Source: Prauserella salsuginis
GTDB taxonomy: Bacteria; Actinomycetota; Actinomycetes; Mycobacteriales; Pseudonocardiaceae
NCBI RefSeq assembly: GCF_024648885.1
Contig: NZ_JANBBF010000010.1
Span: forward strand, 124,001-188,000
Direction of reading: 5' to 3'
DNA length: 64,000 nucleotides
The first letter of the stretch is position 1. Each line of letters starts with the position of its first letter. A model generated the notes under the pieces. It was not told the origin of the DNA, ran no database searches, and saw nothing but the letters and a program-made list of their open reading frames with translations. The position numbers were made by a program, and so were the translations under genes. Below are positions 8,549 through 15,808 of the stretch, one piece after another.

Positions 8549-9403
8549 ATGCGCGTCCTCGCTTTCCTAGACGGTACTTTCGCCGACCCCGACCAGGCTC
8601 ACATCCGTGTCGACGACCTCGGCCTGGTGCGTGGCGACGGCATCTTCGAGACGATCCTCGTGACCAACGGAGTGCCGCGTGAGCTGGACGCGCACCTGGA
8701 CCGCTTCGCCCGGTCCGCCGCGAAGATGGACATGGCGCCGCCGGACCGCGAGGCGTGGGAGCGGGTGGTGCGCCTGGTCATCGACAACTGGCCGGCCGAC
8801 GTCGAGCTCGCGCTGAAGATCGTGCTGACCCGCGGCATCGACGGTGACCCAGACGAGAAGCCGACGGCGTTCGCGTACGGAACCGACATCCCGGAGTCGA
8901 CCAAGCAGGCGCGGCGCGACGGCATCGGCGTGGTGACGCTGAACCGCGGGTTCGAGGCGGACCTGATGGAGCGCGCGCCGTGGCTGCTGCTCGGCGCGAA
9001 GACGCTGTCGTACTCGGTGAATATGGCGGCGCAGCGGGAGGCGCGCAGGCGCGGCGCCGCGGACGTGATCTTCACGAGCACGGAGGGGTACGTGCTCGAA
9101 GGTCCGACGTCGAACGTCGTCCTGGCCCGCGGTGGGACGCTGTACACGCCGCCGCCCACGAACGGCATCCTTCCCGGTACGACCCAGGGCGATGTGTTCC
9201 GCGCGGCGGAGCGGGCCGGTTGGAAGACCGAGGTGACGCAGCTCAAGGCCGACGAACTGGTCACAGGGGACGCGCTGATGCTGGCGTCGTCGGTGCGCAA
9301 GCTGACGCGGGTGCACACGCTCGACGACGTCCGGCTGGCCGACGATCCCGCCGTGGAGATCCACGCCGAACTGGCGAAGGCCTACGACGCGCAGTACGAG
9401 TGA
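8549..9403 (+). CDS. Class IV aminotransferase (aminodeoxychorismate lyase-like)
   Basis: A 284-residue PLP enzyme of fold type IV. Its start is MRVLAFLDGTFADPDQAHI, and the catalytic Lys is in GAKTLSYSVNM near residue 151. The VLEGPTSNVV and TNGILPGTT segments are the standard family landmarks. Family members are branched-chain or D-amino-acid aminotransferases or 4-amino-4-deoxychorismate lyases (folate pathway). The length and N-terminus favour the lyase/PabC branch, but this cannot be proven here. The ATG was chosen because upstream sequence in frame is the antisense of ygfZ. The stop is followed immediately by a 16-bp hairpin. Confidence 0.85.
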   Translation: MRVLAFLDGTFADPDQAHIRVDDLGLVRGDGIFETILVTNGVPRELDAHLDRFARSAAKMDMAPPDREAWERVVRLVIDNWPADVELALKIVLTRGIDGDPDEKPTAFAYGTDIPESTKQARRDGIGVVTLNRGFEADLMERAPWLLLGAKTLSYSVNMAAQREARRRGAADVIFTSTEGYVLEGPTSNVVLARGGTLYTPPPTNGILPGTTQGDVFRAAERAGWKTEVTQLKADELVTGDALMLASSVRKLTRVHTLDDVRLADDPAVEIHAELAKAYDAQYE

Positions 9404-9450
9404 GCACCTCGCCCACCTGTGCCCTGTTGGTGCGCAGGTGGGCGAGGTGC
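9404..9450 (+). terminator. 16-bp perfect hairpin directly after the aminotransferase stop
   Basis: GCACCTCGCCCACCTG (9404-9419) pairs exactly with 9435-9450 across a 15-base loop. It begins at the first base after TGA. No clear U-tract follows. Confidence 0.8.
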
Positions 9451-9490
9451 GCAACCACGCGGAGTGACCCGCACGGCTGAGGCAGATGCT

Positions 9491-9540
9491 CCAAGGGCAC
9501 CTTGGTGGCGTTGAGTGCCGCAAAGGTGCCCCTGGGGGCA
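9491..9540. terminator. Second copy of the convergent-gene palindrome (inverted, imperfect)
   Basis: Read on the minus strand, this sequence is closely similar to the 5680-5730 element, including the loop (GCACTCAACGC here, GCATTCAACGC there) and the flanking GTGCCCCCAGGGGCAC. The stem is 13 bp with one mismatch (9491-9503 with 9523-9535). It also lies between convergent genes, so it may act as a two-way terminator. Confidence 0.75.
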
Positions 9541-9583
9541 CGCGCACGCTGGGCTGAACGGGTGTTGCTCGGAGGTGTGAGCC

Positions 9584-10204
9584 TCAGCCGACGACGCGTT
9601 CGAGGACGAGGGAGACGTGCGGGGTCTTCGGGTGGCCCACCATGGCGCGCTCCTCGACGTAGCCGAGGTTGCCGCTGCCGTCGGGCATGATCCCGTACAG
9701 CCGTTCGGCGGCCGTGACCTCCTTGGCGGTCTGCGACCGCACGACGGCGTCCGTGGCGAGCTGCCACGCCGACTGTCCACGGGTGTTGCCGTAGTACAGC
9801 TCGACGATGCCGGAGGAGTGCGACAGCACGAGCTCGATCGTGTCGTCGGCCTGCGGGCGCCAGAATCCCGTTTCGCGCGCGGCGGGACGGATGATGTTCC
9901 CGTCGGCGTCGAGCAGCCAGGACCGCGCCTCGTGGTAGAGGAACGGGCGGCCGTCGTGGGCGATGGTGAGCTGCTGCGCGACACGCACGGGCTCGTCCAT
10001 CGTCGGGTAGTTGACCTCGCCTTCGCCGCGCCACACGCCGATCAGCGGCAGCAGTGCCAGGCACGCGTCGTTGAGGTCGGCGCCCTCGCGCAGGTTGGCC
10101 GTGTCGCCGGGGATCGGCAGATCCTCCAGCTGCGGAAGGTTGCGGTGGGCCGTCTTCTCAGCGCGTTGCGCTGCGGCCTCGATGGCCTCGTCGCCGCTCG
10201 ACAT
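9584..10204 (-). CDS. Nitrobindin-like heme-binding beta-barrel protein (FABP-like)
   Basis: A 206-residue protein whose C-terminal 160 residues are the nitrobindin/THAP4-like beta-barrel. The diagnostic GVWRGEGEVNYP segment (GxWxGxG) lies at about residues 56-67, and further strands include YHEARSWLLD and ERAMVGHPKTPHVSLVLERVVG. The family binds ferric heme in the barrel and reacts with nitric oxide or isomerises peroxynitrite. The first 50 residues are a variable charged helix. It converges with the aminotransferase gene across the palindromic element. The cellular role in actinobacteria is not settled. Confidence 0.85.
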   Translation of the reverse strand: MSSGDEAIEAAAQRAEKTAHRNLPQLEDLPIPGDTANLREGADLNDACLALLPLIGVWRGEGEVNYPTMDEPVRVAQQLTIAHDGRPFLYHEARSWLLDADGNIIRPAARETGFWRPQADDTIELVLSHSSGIVELYYGNTRGQSAWQLATDAVVRSQTAKEVTAAERLYGIMPDGSGNLGYVEERAMVGHPKTPHVSLVLERVVG

Positions 10205-10262
10205 CGGAGTAAGCCCTACTCAGCGTTGGTGACAGGTGCTGTTGCTGCCGGACCGTGTCGGC

Positions 10263-10358
10263 TCAGCTGTCGGTGTACAGCCGGTAGACGACGTAGCCCG
10301 CGAACCACATCGAGGCGACGATGGCCAGGATCAGCAGCGTCGTAAACAGAATCTCCAC
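10263..10358 (-). CDS. 31-residue single-span membrane protein
   Basis: A reading frame of 31 codons starting GTG encodes MEILFTTLLILAIVASMW followed by FAGYVVYRLYTDS. It is a single hydrophobic helix with a YxxYRLY cytosolic end. The composition is too regular for chance, and the frame ends cleanly. No ribosome-binding site is obvious. It lies just upstream of the nitrobindin-like gene on the same strand, 58 bases away. Function is unknown; small membrane proteins of this form are common in actinobacteria but rarely annotated. Confidence 0.6.
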   Translation of the reverse strand: MEILFTTLLILAIVASMWFAGYVVYRLYTDS

Positions 10359-10499
10359 GCGCGGAAGGATAGCGCCCACGCTCCGGTTCGCCCGAGTCCA
10401 GGTGCCGCCTCGTGAGCATGGTCACCGGTTCGAGGGGGCTGCTTCGCCGAGTTCGCCGGGGGTGCGGCGGCGCCGCAGCGCCGCAGTCTGCGCCGGTCG

Positions 10500-11207
10500 T
10501 CACGGCGAGCGGAGCCGGTCGAGGATCGCGGCGGAGGTCCAGGAGGCGAAGTCGTCGTGGGGCCAGCCGCAGACGGTCACCAGGTGGTCGTAGGCGTCGT
10601 GCGAGGTGAGCAGCCCGAGCATGTCGGCGAGGCGTGCTCGGGACGTGGCGTCCCGGGTCGGCAGCATGCCCGCGCTCTCGGGCGCCTCGAGCCACGTGGT
10701 GATCTCCCTTCGGCGCAGGCCGGCAAGTTCCGCCCGCGCGGCGGCAACCGTCTCGTCGGCAGCCGCGGCGACCGTGAACGCACGCCAGATGCCCAGCGAG
10801 TCGCGCAGCCCGTCGGCCAGCCGGGCCGTTGCGGTCGTGATCGCCTCGACCAGGTCGGTGCCGCCGCCCGCTCCAGCGCTGCCCGGTTCTGTGTGGCCCG
10901 GTTCTGCGCCGCCGGGGAAGCCGCCGATGAGCGCGGTGATGTCGACGGCGTCCGGATCGCCCGCGAAGCCGGAGCGGAACGCGGCGAGCAGCAGGTTGGC
11001 TTTCCGCCCGGTCTGCGTCACCGTTTCGAGTCCGACCTCTGCCTCGGCGGCGATCCGCCGCATGCTCGTGGCCGCGTAGCCGTGCTCGGCGAACAGTCGT
11101 CCGGCGGTGGCGATCACGTGCGCGCGGGTGCGCTCGGCGCGTTCCTGTCGTACCGGGGACTCGTACTGCCGACGAGGGCGGCGCGATGCGTCGGATTCGG
11201 CTACCAT
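10500..11207 (-). CDS. TetR-family transcriptional regulator
   Basis: A 235-residue regulator. The N-terminal DNA-binding domain covers about residues 20-65 (TRAHVIATAGRLFAEHGYAA, then TSMRRIAAEAEVGLETV); the rest is the variable ligand-binding domain. The ATG at 11207 gives a normal 20-residue lead before the HTH. Upstream in-frame codons would cross the divergent glycosyltransferase start. A 25-bp palindrome covers its start region, so it probably represses itself and the divergent glycosyltransferase gene. The ligand is unknown, though a glycosylated or glycosylatable toxic compound is a reasonable guess. Confidence 0.9.
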   Translation of the reverse strand: MVAESDASRRPRRQYESPVRQERAERTRAHVIATAGRLFAEHGYAATSMRRIAAEAEVGLETVTQTGRKANLLLAAFRSGFAGDPDAVDITALIGGFPGGAEPGHTEPGSAGAGGGTDLVEAITTATARLADGLRDSLGIWRAFTVAAAADETVAAARAELAGLRRREITTWLEAPESAGMLPTRDATSRARLADMLGLLTSHDAYDHLVTVCGWPHDDFASWTSAAILDRLRSP

Positions 11208-11212
11208 CGAAA

Positions 11213-11237
11213 TTCGACGATACAGCGTATCGACGAA
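11213..11237. promoter_or_regulatory. 25-bp palindromic operator between tetR-type and glycosyltransferase genes
   Basis: Arms TTCGACGATAC and GTATCGACGAA surround a 3-base centre and match at 10 of 11 positions. The site is 5 bases from the TetR start and 35 bases before the glycosyltransferase ATG, the classic position for a TetR operator controlling both genes. Confidence 0.75.
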
Positions 11238-11271
11238 ATGTCGCCAGCGAGGTAGCCCGCGGAGGTCTGTC

Positions 11272-12504
11272 ATGTCTTCGGTTCTCGTATGTGTGCAGCC
11301 CGCACGAGGGCATGTCGGGCCGACGAAACCGCTCGTCGCCGCGCTCCTCGCCGCGGGCCACGACGTCGCGGTGGTCACCGGCGCGCGCTACGAGCAGGCG
11401 TTCGCCGACATCGGCGCCGACGTGACCGTGCTCGACGACGAGGTCGACTTCGACGAGACCGACCTGAACGGCTCGATCCCCGGGAGGGCGGGACTGCGCG
11501 GCCCGAAACTGGGCCGGTTCGACCTCGCCACGTTCGCGGGCGCGATGCCGGGGCAGCTGCGGGCGGTCGACGAGGTGCTGGCCCGCGGAGTCGACGTCGT
11601 GCTCTGCGATCCGCTGTTCGCCGCCGGTATGGCACTCGTCCTCCGTCGGGACGCGCCGCGGGTCCTGGTGCTCGGGTTCGTGCCGTTGACGCAGCCGACG
11701 CCGTATCGGCCCGCGCCGCGCGGGCTCGGCGAGCGCCTGCACGGCGCGGCGCTGCGACGGTTCATGGGCTGGATGACCGCACCGGCGAGGGCGACCGCGC
11801 GACGGCACATCCGTGAGCTCGTCGGTGTGGACACCGATCTGTCCTTCATGGACTGGCCCATGCGCAGCGACGGCGTACTGCAGATGACGAGCCCTGGATT
11901 CGAGTATCCGCGCCCGCTGCCCGCGCCGGTCCACTTCATCGGCCCGACCACGACCAGCTCGGCGCGCGAGTACGCACTGCCGGAGTGGTGGGACGAGCTC
12001 GGCGGGGAGCGGCCGGTGGTGCACGTGACGCAGGGGACGATCGCGAACGGCGACCTCGGACGTCTCGTCGCCCCCGCCATCGAGGCGCTCGCCGACGACG
12101 ACGTGCTCGTGGTCGTCACGACCGGAGGAGCCGAGCCCGACGTCGATCCGCTGCCCGCCAACGTGCGCGTGGCCGATTTCCTGCCGTACGACGAACTGCT
12201 GCCCCGGTGCGACCTGATGATCACCAACGGCGGCTACGGCGGCGTCAACCACGCGCTGCGCCACGGCGTGCCACTGGTCGTCGTGGGCGCGAGTGAGGAC
12301 AAGTCGGAGGTGGCGGCGCGTGTGACGTGGTCGGGTGCGGGCCTCGGCTACGCGCGGGGTTCGATCCCGGTGCCCGCCCTGCGGTCGGCCGCTCGCCGCG
12401 TGCTCAGCGGCCCGTCGTACCGCCGCCGCGCAGGCGAACTGGCTGCCGAGGTCGCCGCGGGCCCGGCGATCGACGACGTGGTCAAGCTGATCGTCGACGG
12501 CTGA
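11272..12504 (+). CDS. UGT/MGT-family glycosyltransferase
   Basis: A 410-residue GT1-family (GT-B fold) glycosyltransferase with the macrolide-glycosyltransferase layout. The N-terminal acceptor domain has VQPARGHVGPTKPLVAALLAAGH. The C-terminal nucleotide-sugar domain has VHVTQGTIAN, the VADFLPYDELLPRCDLMI segment and the donor motif TNGGYGGVNHALRHGVP. GGAGG sits six bases before the ATG. Members transfer sugars to macrolides and other small molecules, often for detoxification. Divergence from a TetR gene with a shared operator fits an inducible detoxification unit. The last 45 bases of the gene are repeated after brnA. Confidence 0.9.
   Translation: MSSVLVCVQPARGHVGPTKPLVAALLAAGHDVAVVTGARYEQAFADIGADVTVLDDEVDFDETDLNGSIPGRAGLRGPKLGRFDLATFAGAMPGQLRAVDEVLARGVDVVLCDPLFAAGMALVLRRDAPRVLVLGFVPLTQPTPYRPAPRGLGERLHGAALRRFMGWMTAPARATARRHIRELVGVDTDLSFMDWPMRSDGVLQMTSPGFEYPRPLPAPVHFIGPTTTSSAREYALPEWWDELGGERPVVHVTQGTIANGDLGRLVAPAIEALADDDVLVVVTTGGAEPDVDPLPANVRVADFLPYDELLPRCDLMITNGGYGGVNHALRHGVPLVVVGASEDKSEVAARVTWSGAGLGYARGSIPVPALRSAARRVLSGPSYRRRAGELAAEVAAGPAIDDVVKLIVDG
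12460..12504 (+). repeat. 45-bp direct repeat, left copy (3' end of the glycosyltransferase gene)
   Basis: Identical over 45 bases to 13048-13092. This copy encodes the last codons and stop of the glycosyltransferase. The two copies bracket the brnTA module with an offset of 588 bases. Confidence 0.95.
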
Positions 12505-12529
12505 AGTGTGGCGCGCTGACCCACATATG

Positions 12530-12546
12530 GGTATAGTTTCTATACC
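12530..12546. promoter_or_regulatory. Palindromic operator upstream of brnT
   Basis: GGTATAG-TTT-CTATACC is a perfect 7+3+7 palindrome 14 bases before the brnT start. BrnA antitoxins are known to repress their own operon, so this is the natural autoregulatory site. It probably overlaps the promoter. Confidence 0.7.
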
Positions 12547-12560
12547 AAGTCGAGGGAGCC

Positions 12561-12821
12561 GTGGACTTCGAATTCGATCCGCGCAAGAGCGGAGTTAACC
12601 GGGTTAAGCACGGCATCGACTTCGATGCAGCGCAGGCGTTGTGGTCGGATCCGATGCTCGTGGAGGTGCCGGCCCGTGCCACCGACGAACCTCGGTGGCT
12701 CGTCATCGGCATGATCGACGGAAAGCACTGGTCGGCGGTCGTGACGTATCGAGGTGGCCGAACGAGGATCATTTCAGTGCGCCGAGCGCGCAACGAGGAG
12801 GTAGCGCTCTATGAAGGCTGA
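12561..12821 (+). CDS. brnT: BrnT-family toxin
   Basis: An 86-residue RelE-fold toxin. It shows the family landmarks FEFDPRKSGVNRVKHGIDF near the N-terminus, the LWSDP segment, RWLVIGMIDGKHW, and the RIISVRRARNEE strand near the C-terminus. BrnT is a ribonuclease-like toxin that halts translation and is neutralised by BrnA. The GTG start has GAGGGA six bases upstream and follows a palindromic operator. The gene overlaps brnA by 11 bases. Its module lies between two copies of a 45-bp repeat, suggesting recent acquisition. Confidence 0.88.
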   Translation: MDFEFDPRKSGVNRVKHGIDFDAAQALWSDPMLVEVPARATDEPRWLVIGMIDGKHWSAVVTYRGGRTRIISVRRARNEEVALYEG

Positions 12822-13047
12822 GGAGTTCGACGAGCGTTTCGACCGTGGCGAGGACGTGACCGGGGACCTCGATCTGTCCGGGATCAGGCGTCCGAACGCC
12901 GAGCAGCGGCGGGTCAACGTCGACTTCCCGGCGTGGATGATCGAATCGCTGGACAGAGAGGCCAAGCGGCTGGGTGTGACTCGGCAGTCAGTCATCAAGG
13001 TCTGGATCGCGGACCGGCTGGAAAATCAGGGTCACCGTGCGGCATGA
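12811..13047 (+). CDS. brnA: BrnA-family antitoxin
   Basis: A 78-residue antitoxin. The C-terminal half has a ribbon-helix-helix type DNA-binding region (VNVDFPAWMIESLDREAKRL, then GVTRQSVIKVWIADRLE), which also drives operon repression. The N-terminal half is acidic and should bind BrnT. The ATG lies inside the end of brnT, giving coupled translation. The stop codon touches the right-hand copy of the 45-bp repeat, so the module fills the interval between repeats almost exactly. Confidence 0.88.
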   Translation: MKAEEFDERFDRGEDVTGDLDLSGIRRPNAEQRRVNVDFPAWMIESLDREAKRLGVTRQSVIKVWIADRLENQGHRAA

Positions 13048-13092
13048 GGCCCGGCGATCGACGACGTGGTCAAGCTGATCGTCGACGGCTGA
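13048..13092 (+). repeat. 45-bp direct repeat, right copy
   Basis: Exact copy of the glycosyltransferase 3' end. It begins one base after the brnA stop and runs into a heptanucleotide array that is absent after the left copy. This copy is therefore probably the original junction, and the left copy came with the insertion. Confidence 0.9.
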
Positions 13093-13138
13093 CGGCTGAC
13101 GGCTGACGGCTGACGGCTGACGGCTGACGGCTGACGGC
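13084..13138. repeat. GACGGCT heptanucleotide tandem array
   Basis: Seven full GACGGCT units plus GACGGC, all exact. Because each unit contains TGA and the period is seven, every frame meets a stop. The array could slip during replication. It starts within the last bases of the right 45-bp repeat. Confidence 0.9.
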
Positions 13139-13167
13139 GGTGCGGTAGGTCGGAACGCGGTGTTACG

Positions 13168-13833
13168 TCAGTCGTCGTGGCGGCCCGGCGCGACGAGGCC
13201 GGTCTCGTAGGCCAGCGCGACGAGTTGTGAGCGGTCGCGGGCGTCGAGTTTGGTCAACAGTCTGCCGACATGCGTGCGCGCGGTGGCCGGGCTCATGAAA
13301 AGGCGCTCGGCGATCTCCCCGTTGGAACGGCCCGCGCCGACCTCGGCCAGCACCTCGCGTTCCCGCCCGGTGAGCACCTCCAGCCGGCCGGCCGCTACGG
13401 GGGCCGGTCCCTCCGCGGCGGCACGCATGACGCGCCGGGTCACGGCCGGGGACAACAGGGCGTCGCCGCGCGCGGCGATCCGCACCGCGTCGCGCAGCTC
13501 GTCCGGCGTCGCGTCCTTGAGCAGGAATCCCGCCGCACCGACGCGGATCGCCTGCAGGATGTTCTCGTCGGTGTCGAACGTGGTGAGCACGACGACCTGC
13601 ACGGCGCGCAGCCGCGGGTCGGCGACGATGCGCCGGGTGGCGTCCAGCCCGTCGGCGCCGGGCATGCGGATGTCCATCAGCACCACGTCGGGACGCTCCG
13701 TGGCGACGACGGCGACGCCGGTGTCCGCGCTGTCGGCCTCTCCCACGACGTCGATGTCGGCAGCCCGTTCGAGCAGGGTCCGCAGTCCTGCGCGGATCAG
13801 GTGCTGATCATTGACGAGCACGACCCGAATCAC
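13168..13833 (-). CDS. NarL/LuxR-family response regulator
   Basis: A 221-residue two-component regulator. The receiver domain (residues 1-120) has the phosphoacceptor Asp in DVVLMDIRMPG and the conserved Lys in FLLKDATPDE. The C-terminal LuxR HTH starts at LTGREREVLAEV and continues SNGEIAERLFMSPATARTH. Its GTG overlaps the histidine-kinase stop (GTGA), so it is cotranslated with its cognate kinase, and GGAGGA precedes it. The target is not evident; systems of this kind often control the neighbouring membrane protein or an envelope stress response. Confidence 0.93.
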   Translation of the reverse strand: MIRVVLVNDQHLIRAGLRTLLERAADIDVVGEADSADTGVAVVATERPDVVLMDIRMPGADGLDATRRIVADPRLRAVQVVVLTTFDTDENILQAIRVGAAGFLLKDATPDELRDAVRIAARGDALLSPAVTRRVMRAAAEGPAPVAAGRLEVLTGREREVLAEVGAGRSNGEIAERLFMSPATARTHVGRLLTKLDARDRSQLVALAYETGLVAPGRHDD

Positions 13834-15044
13834 GAGTCCTCCCGCGCAGGAATGCGTGCTGTCACGTCGAAGCCCTCTCCCAGCCGGGTTCGGATCCGCA
13901 GGGTGCCGCCGAGCAGCGTCAGGCGTTCGCGCATGCCGGTGATGCCCCAGCCGCCGGCAGGGTCCGCGGCAGCTGCGCCCCGGCCGTCGTCGCTCACCCG
14001 CACCGTCACCACGTCCTCGCCGTAATCCACGGCCACGGTCGCCGTGGTGGCGTCGGCGTGCCGCAGCACGTTGCTCAAGGCCTCCTGCACGACACGATAG
14101 GCCGTCACGTCCGAGACGACCGGCAGTGTGCGCGGGGTGCCGGCGGTGTGCACGTCGACGTGCAGCCCTCCGACGGTGGCGGTGTCGACGAGTTCCTCGA
14201 GACGGTTCAGCCCTGGACGTGCGTCTGCGCTTCCCGGCTCGCTGTTCTCGGCGTCCGGGGCGCGGAGCGCGTCGACCGTCGCGCGCAGTTCCCTGCCGGC
14301 GTCCCGGCAGGCCGTGCGCGCCGCGACGAGTGACCGCTCCGCGGTGGCGGGCTCGTCGTGCAATGTCTCCCTGGCGACGTCGGTGTGCAGCGAGATCACC
14401 GACACGGTGTGGGCGAGCAGATCGTGCAGATCGCGGGCGATGCGCACGCGCTCCTCTTCGACCCGGCGGGTCGCCTCGGTCTCCTGTTCCAGGGCGGCCG
14501 CGGCGGCCTGTCTGTCCAATTCGGCCCGCCAGCCACGGCGGGATCGCACGCTGTCGCCGAGCGCGATCACGGCGAGCATCAGGGTCGCGGAGGTCGGGGT
14601 TTCGAGGCCGAGCACGTACGACAGGTCGTCGCCCTGGCCGATTCGAACGGCCGTGGACACGCCGAGCAGCGCCAGCGCCGTGCCGCACGCCCAGTAGAGC
14701 CGGCCGCATTCCGCGGCGGAGTAGAGCGCCGCGGCCACGGGAACGGCCAACCCGATGGGCGGATAGGAGAGCATGTAGTAGCCGAGCAGCGCGACGGCGG
14801 TCACGATCAGCACCGTGACCGGCAGGCGGCGGCGCACGAGCATCAGCGCACCGAAGAGCGCCCCGAACGCGTACGCGGCGGGACTCACGGTGCCGTCACC
14901 GCCGACGTTCGCCGTGACGGCCGTCCCCACGACGATCAGCACCACCACACCCAGGGCGGTGTCGATCACGAGCTGGCTGCGGTCGTCCGGCGGCGCCGCT
15001 TCCCTGCCCCGTGCGATGCTGCTGCGTGGTCCGATGTGGATCAT
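13830..15044 (-). CDS. NarL-type sensor histidine kinase
   Basis: A 404-residue kinase. The N-terminal half holds five to six membrane helices with short loops, so it senses in or at the membrane. The HisKA_3 dimerisation helix has the phospho-His in RIARDLHDLLAHTVSVISLH, and the ATP-binding domain shows VVQEALSNVLRHA (N box) and GGWGITGMRERL (G box). The ATG at 15044 is chosen because earlier codons overlap the upstream gene. It is translationally coupled to the response-regulator gene and lies 19 bases after a membrane-protein gene in the same operon. Confidence 0.9.
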   Translation of the reverse strand: MIHIGPRSSIARGREAAPPDDRSQLVIDTALGVVVLIVVGTAVTANVGGDGTVSPAAYAFGALFGALMLVRRRLPVTVLIVTAVALLGYYMLSYPPIGLAVPVAAALYSAAECGRLYWACGTALALLGVSTAVRIGQGDDLSYVLGLETPTSATLMLAVIALGDSVRSRRGWRAELDRQAAAAALEQETEATRRVEEERVRIARDLHDLLAHTVSVISLHTDVARETLHDEPATAERSLVAARTACRDAGRELRATVDALRAPDAENSEPGSADARPGLNRLEELVDTATVGGLHVDVHTAGTPRTLPVVSDVTAYRVVQEALSNVLRHADATTATVAVDYGEDVVTVRVSDDGRGAAAADPAGGWGITGMRERLTLLGGTLRIRTRLGEGFDVTARIPAREDS

Positions 15045-15063
15045 CTCCCGGTTTCGGCCGGCG

Positions 15064-15585
15064 TCACTGTGGCCGGAATCCGGGGACCATTCTGGACAGC
15101 AGCCAGGCCACGGCGCCCGTCGCCACACCGGTGAGCAGTCCGGTCAGGACACTGCTGCCGAAGGCGGCCGAGCGGAGCACGACGGCCTCGAGCGCGGGCG
15201 ACAGGGCGCCGGCGAGATTGCCGCCGAGTTCAGGGGCTTCGGCGTGGGCCACATGCCACAGGGCCTGGTGCACCACGCCCAGCACGACGCCGTAGACCGC
15301 CCCGACGGCCGAGAGCGTCAGCAGTGGGGACGGGACGCGCCGCCAGAGGACGAACGCGACCCACACGGCGAGTGGCACGAACACGAGCAGCCCGTTCAGC
15401 ACCGGGGCGACGGGCCCGAGGTCGTGCACGATCGCCCGCGGCGCGCCGAGCATCGCCAGGGCGACGATCGTGAGCGGGGCGAGGCCGAGCCGCTCGCGCA
15501 GGCGGGCGGTCACGACCGCGCCCCTGCGGTGCTGCGGGCTCGGTGCCGCGGTGGGAACGGGCGCATCCTCATGGCGTGACTCCAC
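15064..15585 (-). CDS. Hypothetical four-helix membrane protein
   Basis: A 173-residue protein with a hydrophilic N-terminal 28 residues and about four hydrophobic helices, for example LTIVALAMLGAPRAIVHDL and VLNGLLVFVPLAVWVAFVLW. No known domain is recognised. It is the first gene of an operon with the histidine kinase (19-base gap) and response regulator, so it may be an accessory sensor component. The actual start could be the internal GTG at the second coding block, but the first ATG is kept. Confidence 0.65.
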   Translation of the reverse strand: MESRHEDAPVPTAAPSPQHRRGAVVTARLRERLGLAPLTIVALAMLGAPRAIVHDLGPVAPVLNGLLVFVPLAVWVAFVLWRRVPSPLLTLSAVGAVYGVVLGVVHQALWHVAHAEAPELGGNLAGALSPALEAVVLRSAAFGSSVLTGLLTGVATGAVAWLLSRMVPGFRPQ

Positions 15586-15765
15586 ATCGATCCGAACGGG
15601 CGGTTACCAACGGAACGTTAGGCCGCCGGTGCCGGTCGCCGCGTCCGTCACAGCGCGCTTCCGTACTACGCGTTTCGACGTACCGCGCCCGCGCTGCGAA
15701 CCCCGGCCCGCGAACCCCGGCCCGCGGGTGACCCCCCCCCGCCCGCGGGTCGAGTGGTGTGCACT

Positions 15766-15800
15766 GCCCGCCGGCGGCATGGGTGTGGCCGCCGGCGGGC
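15766..15800 (-). terminator. 13-bp GC-rich hairpin after the acyl-CoA dehydrogenase operon
   Basis: GCCCGCCGGCGGC (15766-15778) pairs exactly with 15788-15800 around a 9-base loop, nine bases after the stop of the leftward acyl-CoA dehydrogenase gene. It is the likely end of the three-gene operon. Confidence 0.7.
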
Positions 15801-15808
15801 AGGCGGGC

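Noticed and set aside
10463-10485. TGCGGCG/CGCCGCA hairpin after the TetR gene
   Set aside because: Only 7 bp in extremely GC-rich sequence, where such pairings are expected by chance; not strong enough to call a terminator.
10216-12264. A 682-codon leftward frame
   Set aside because: Runs antisense through the glycosyltransferase and out of frame through the TetR gene; no domain.
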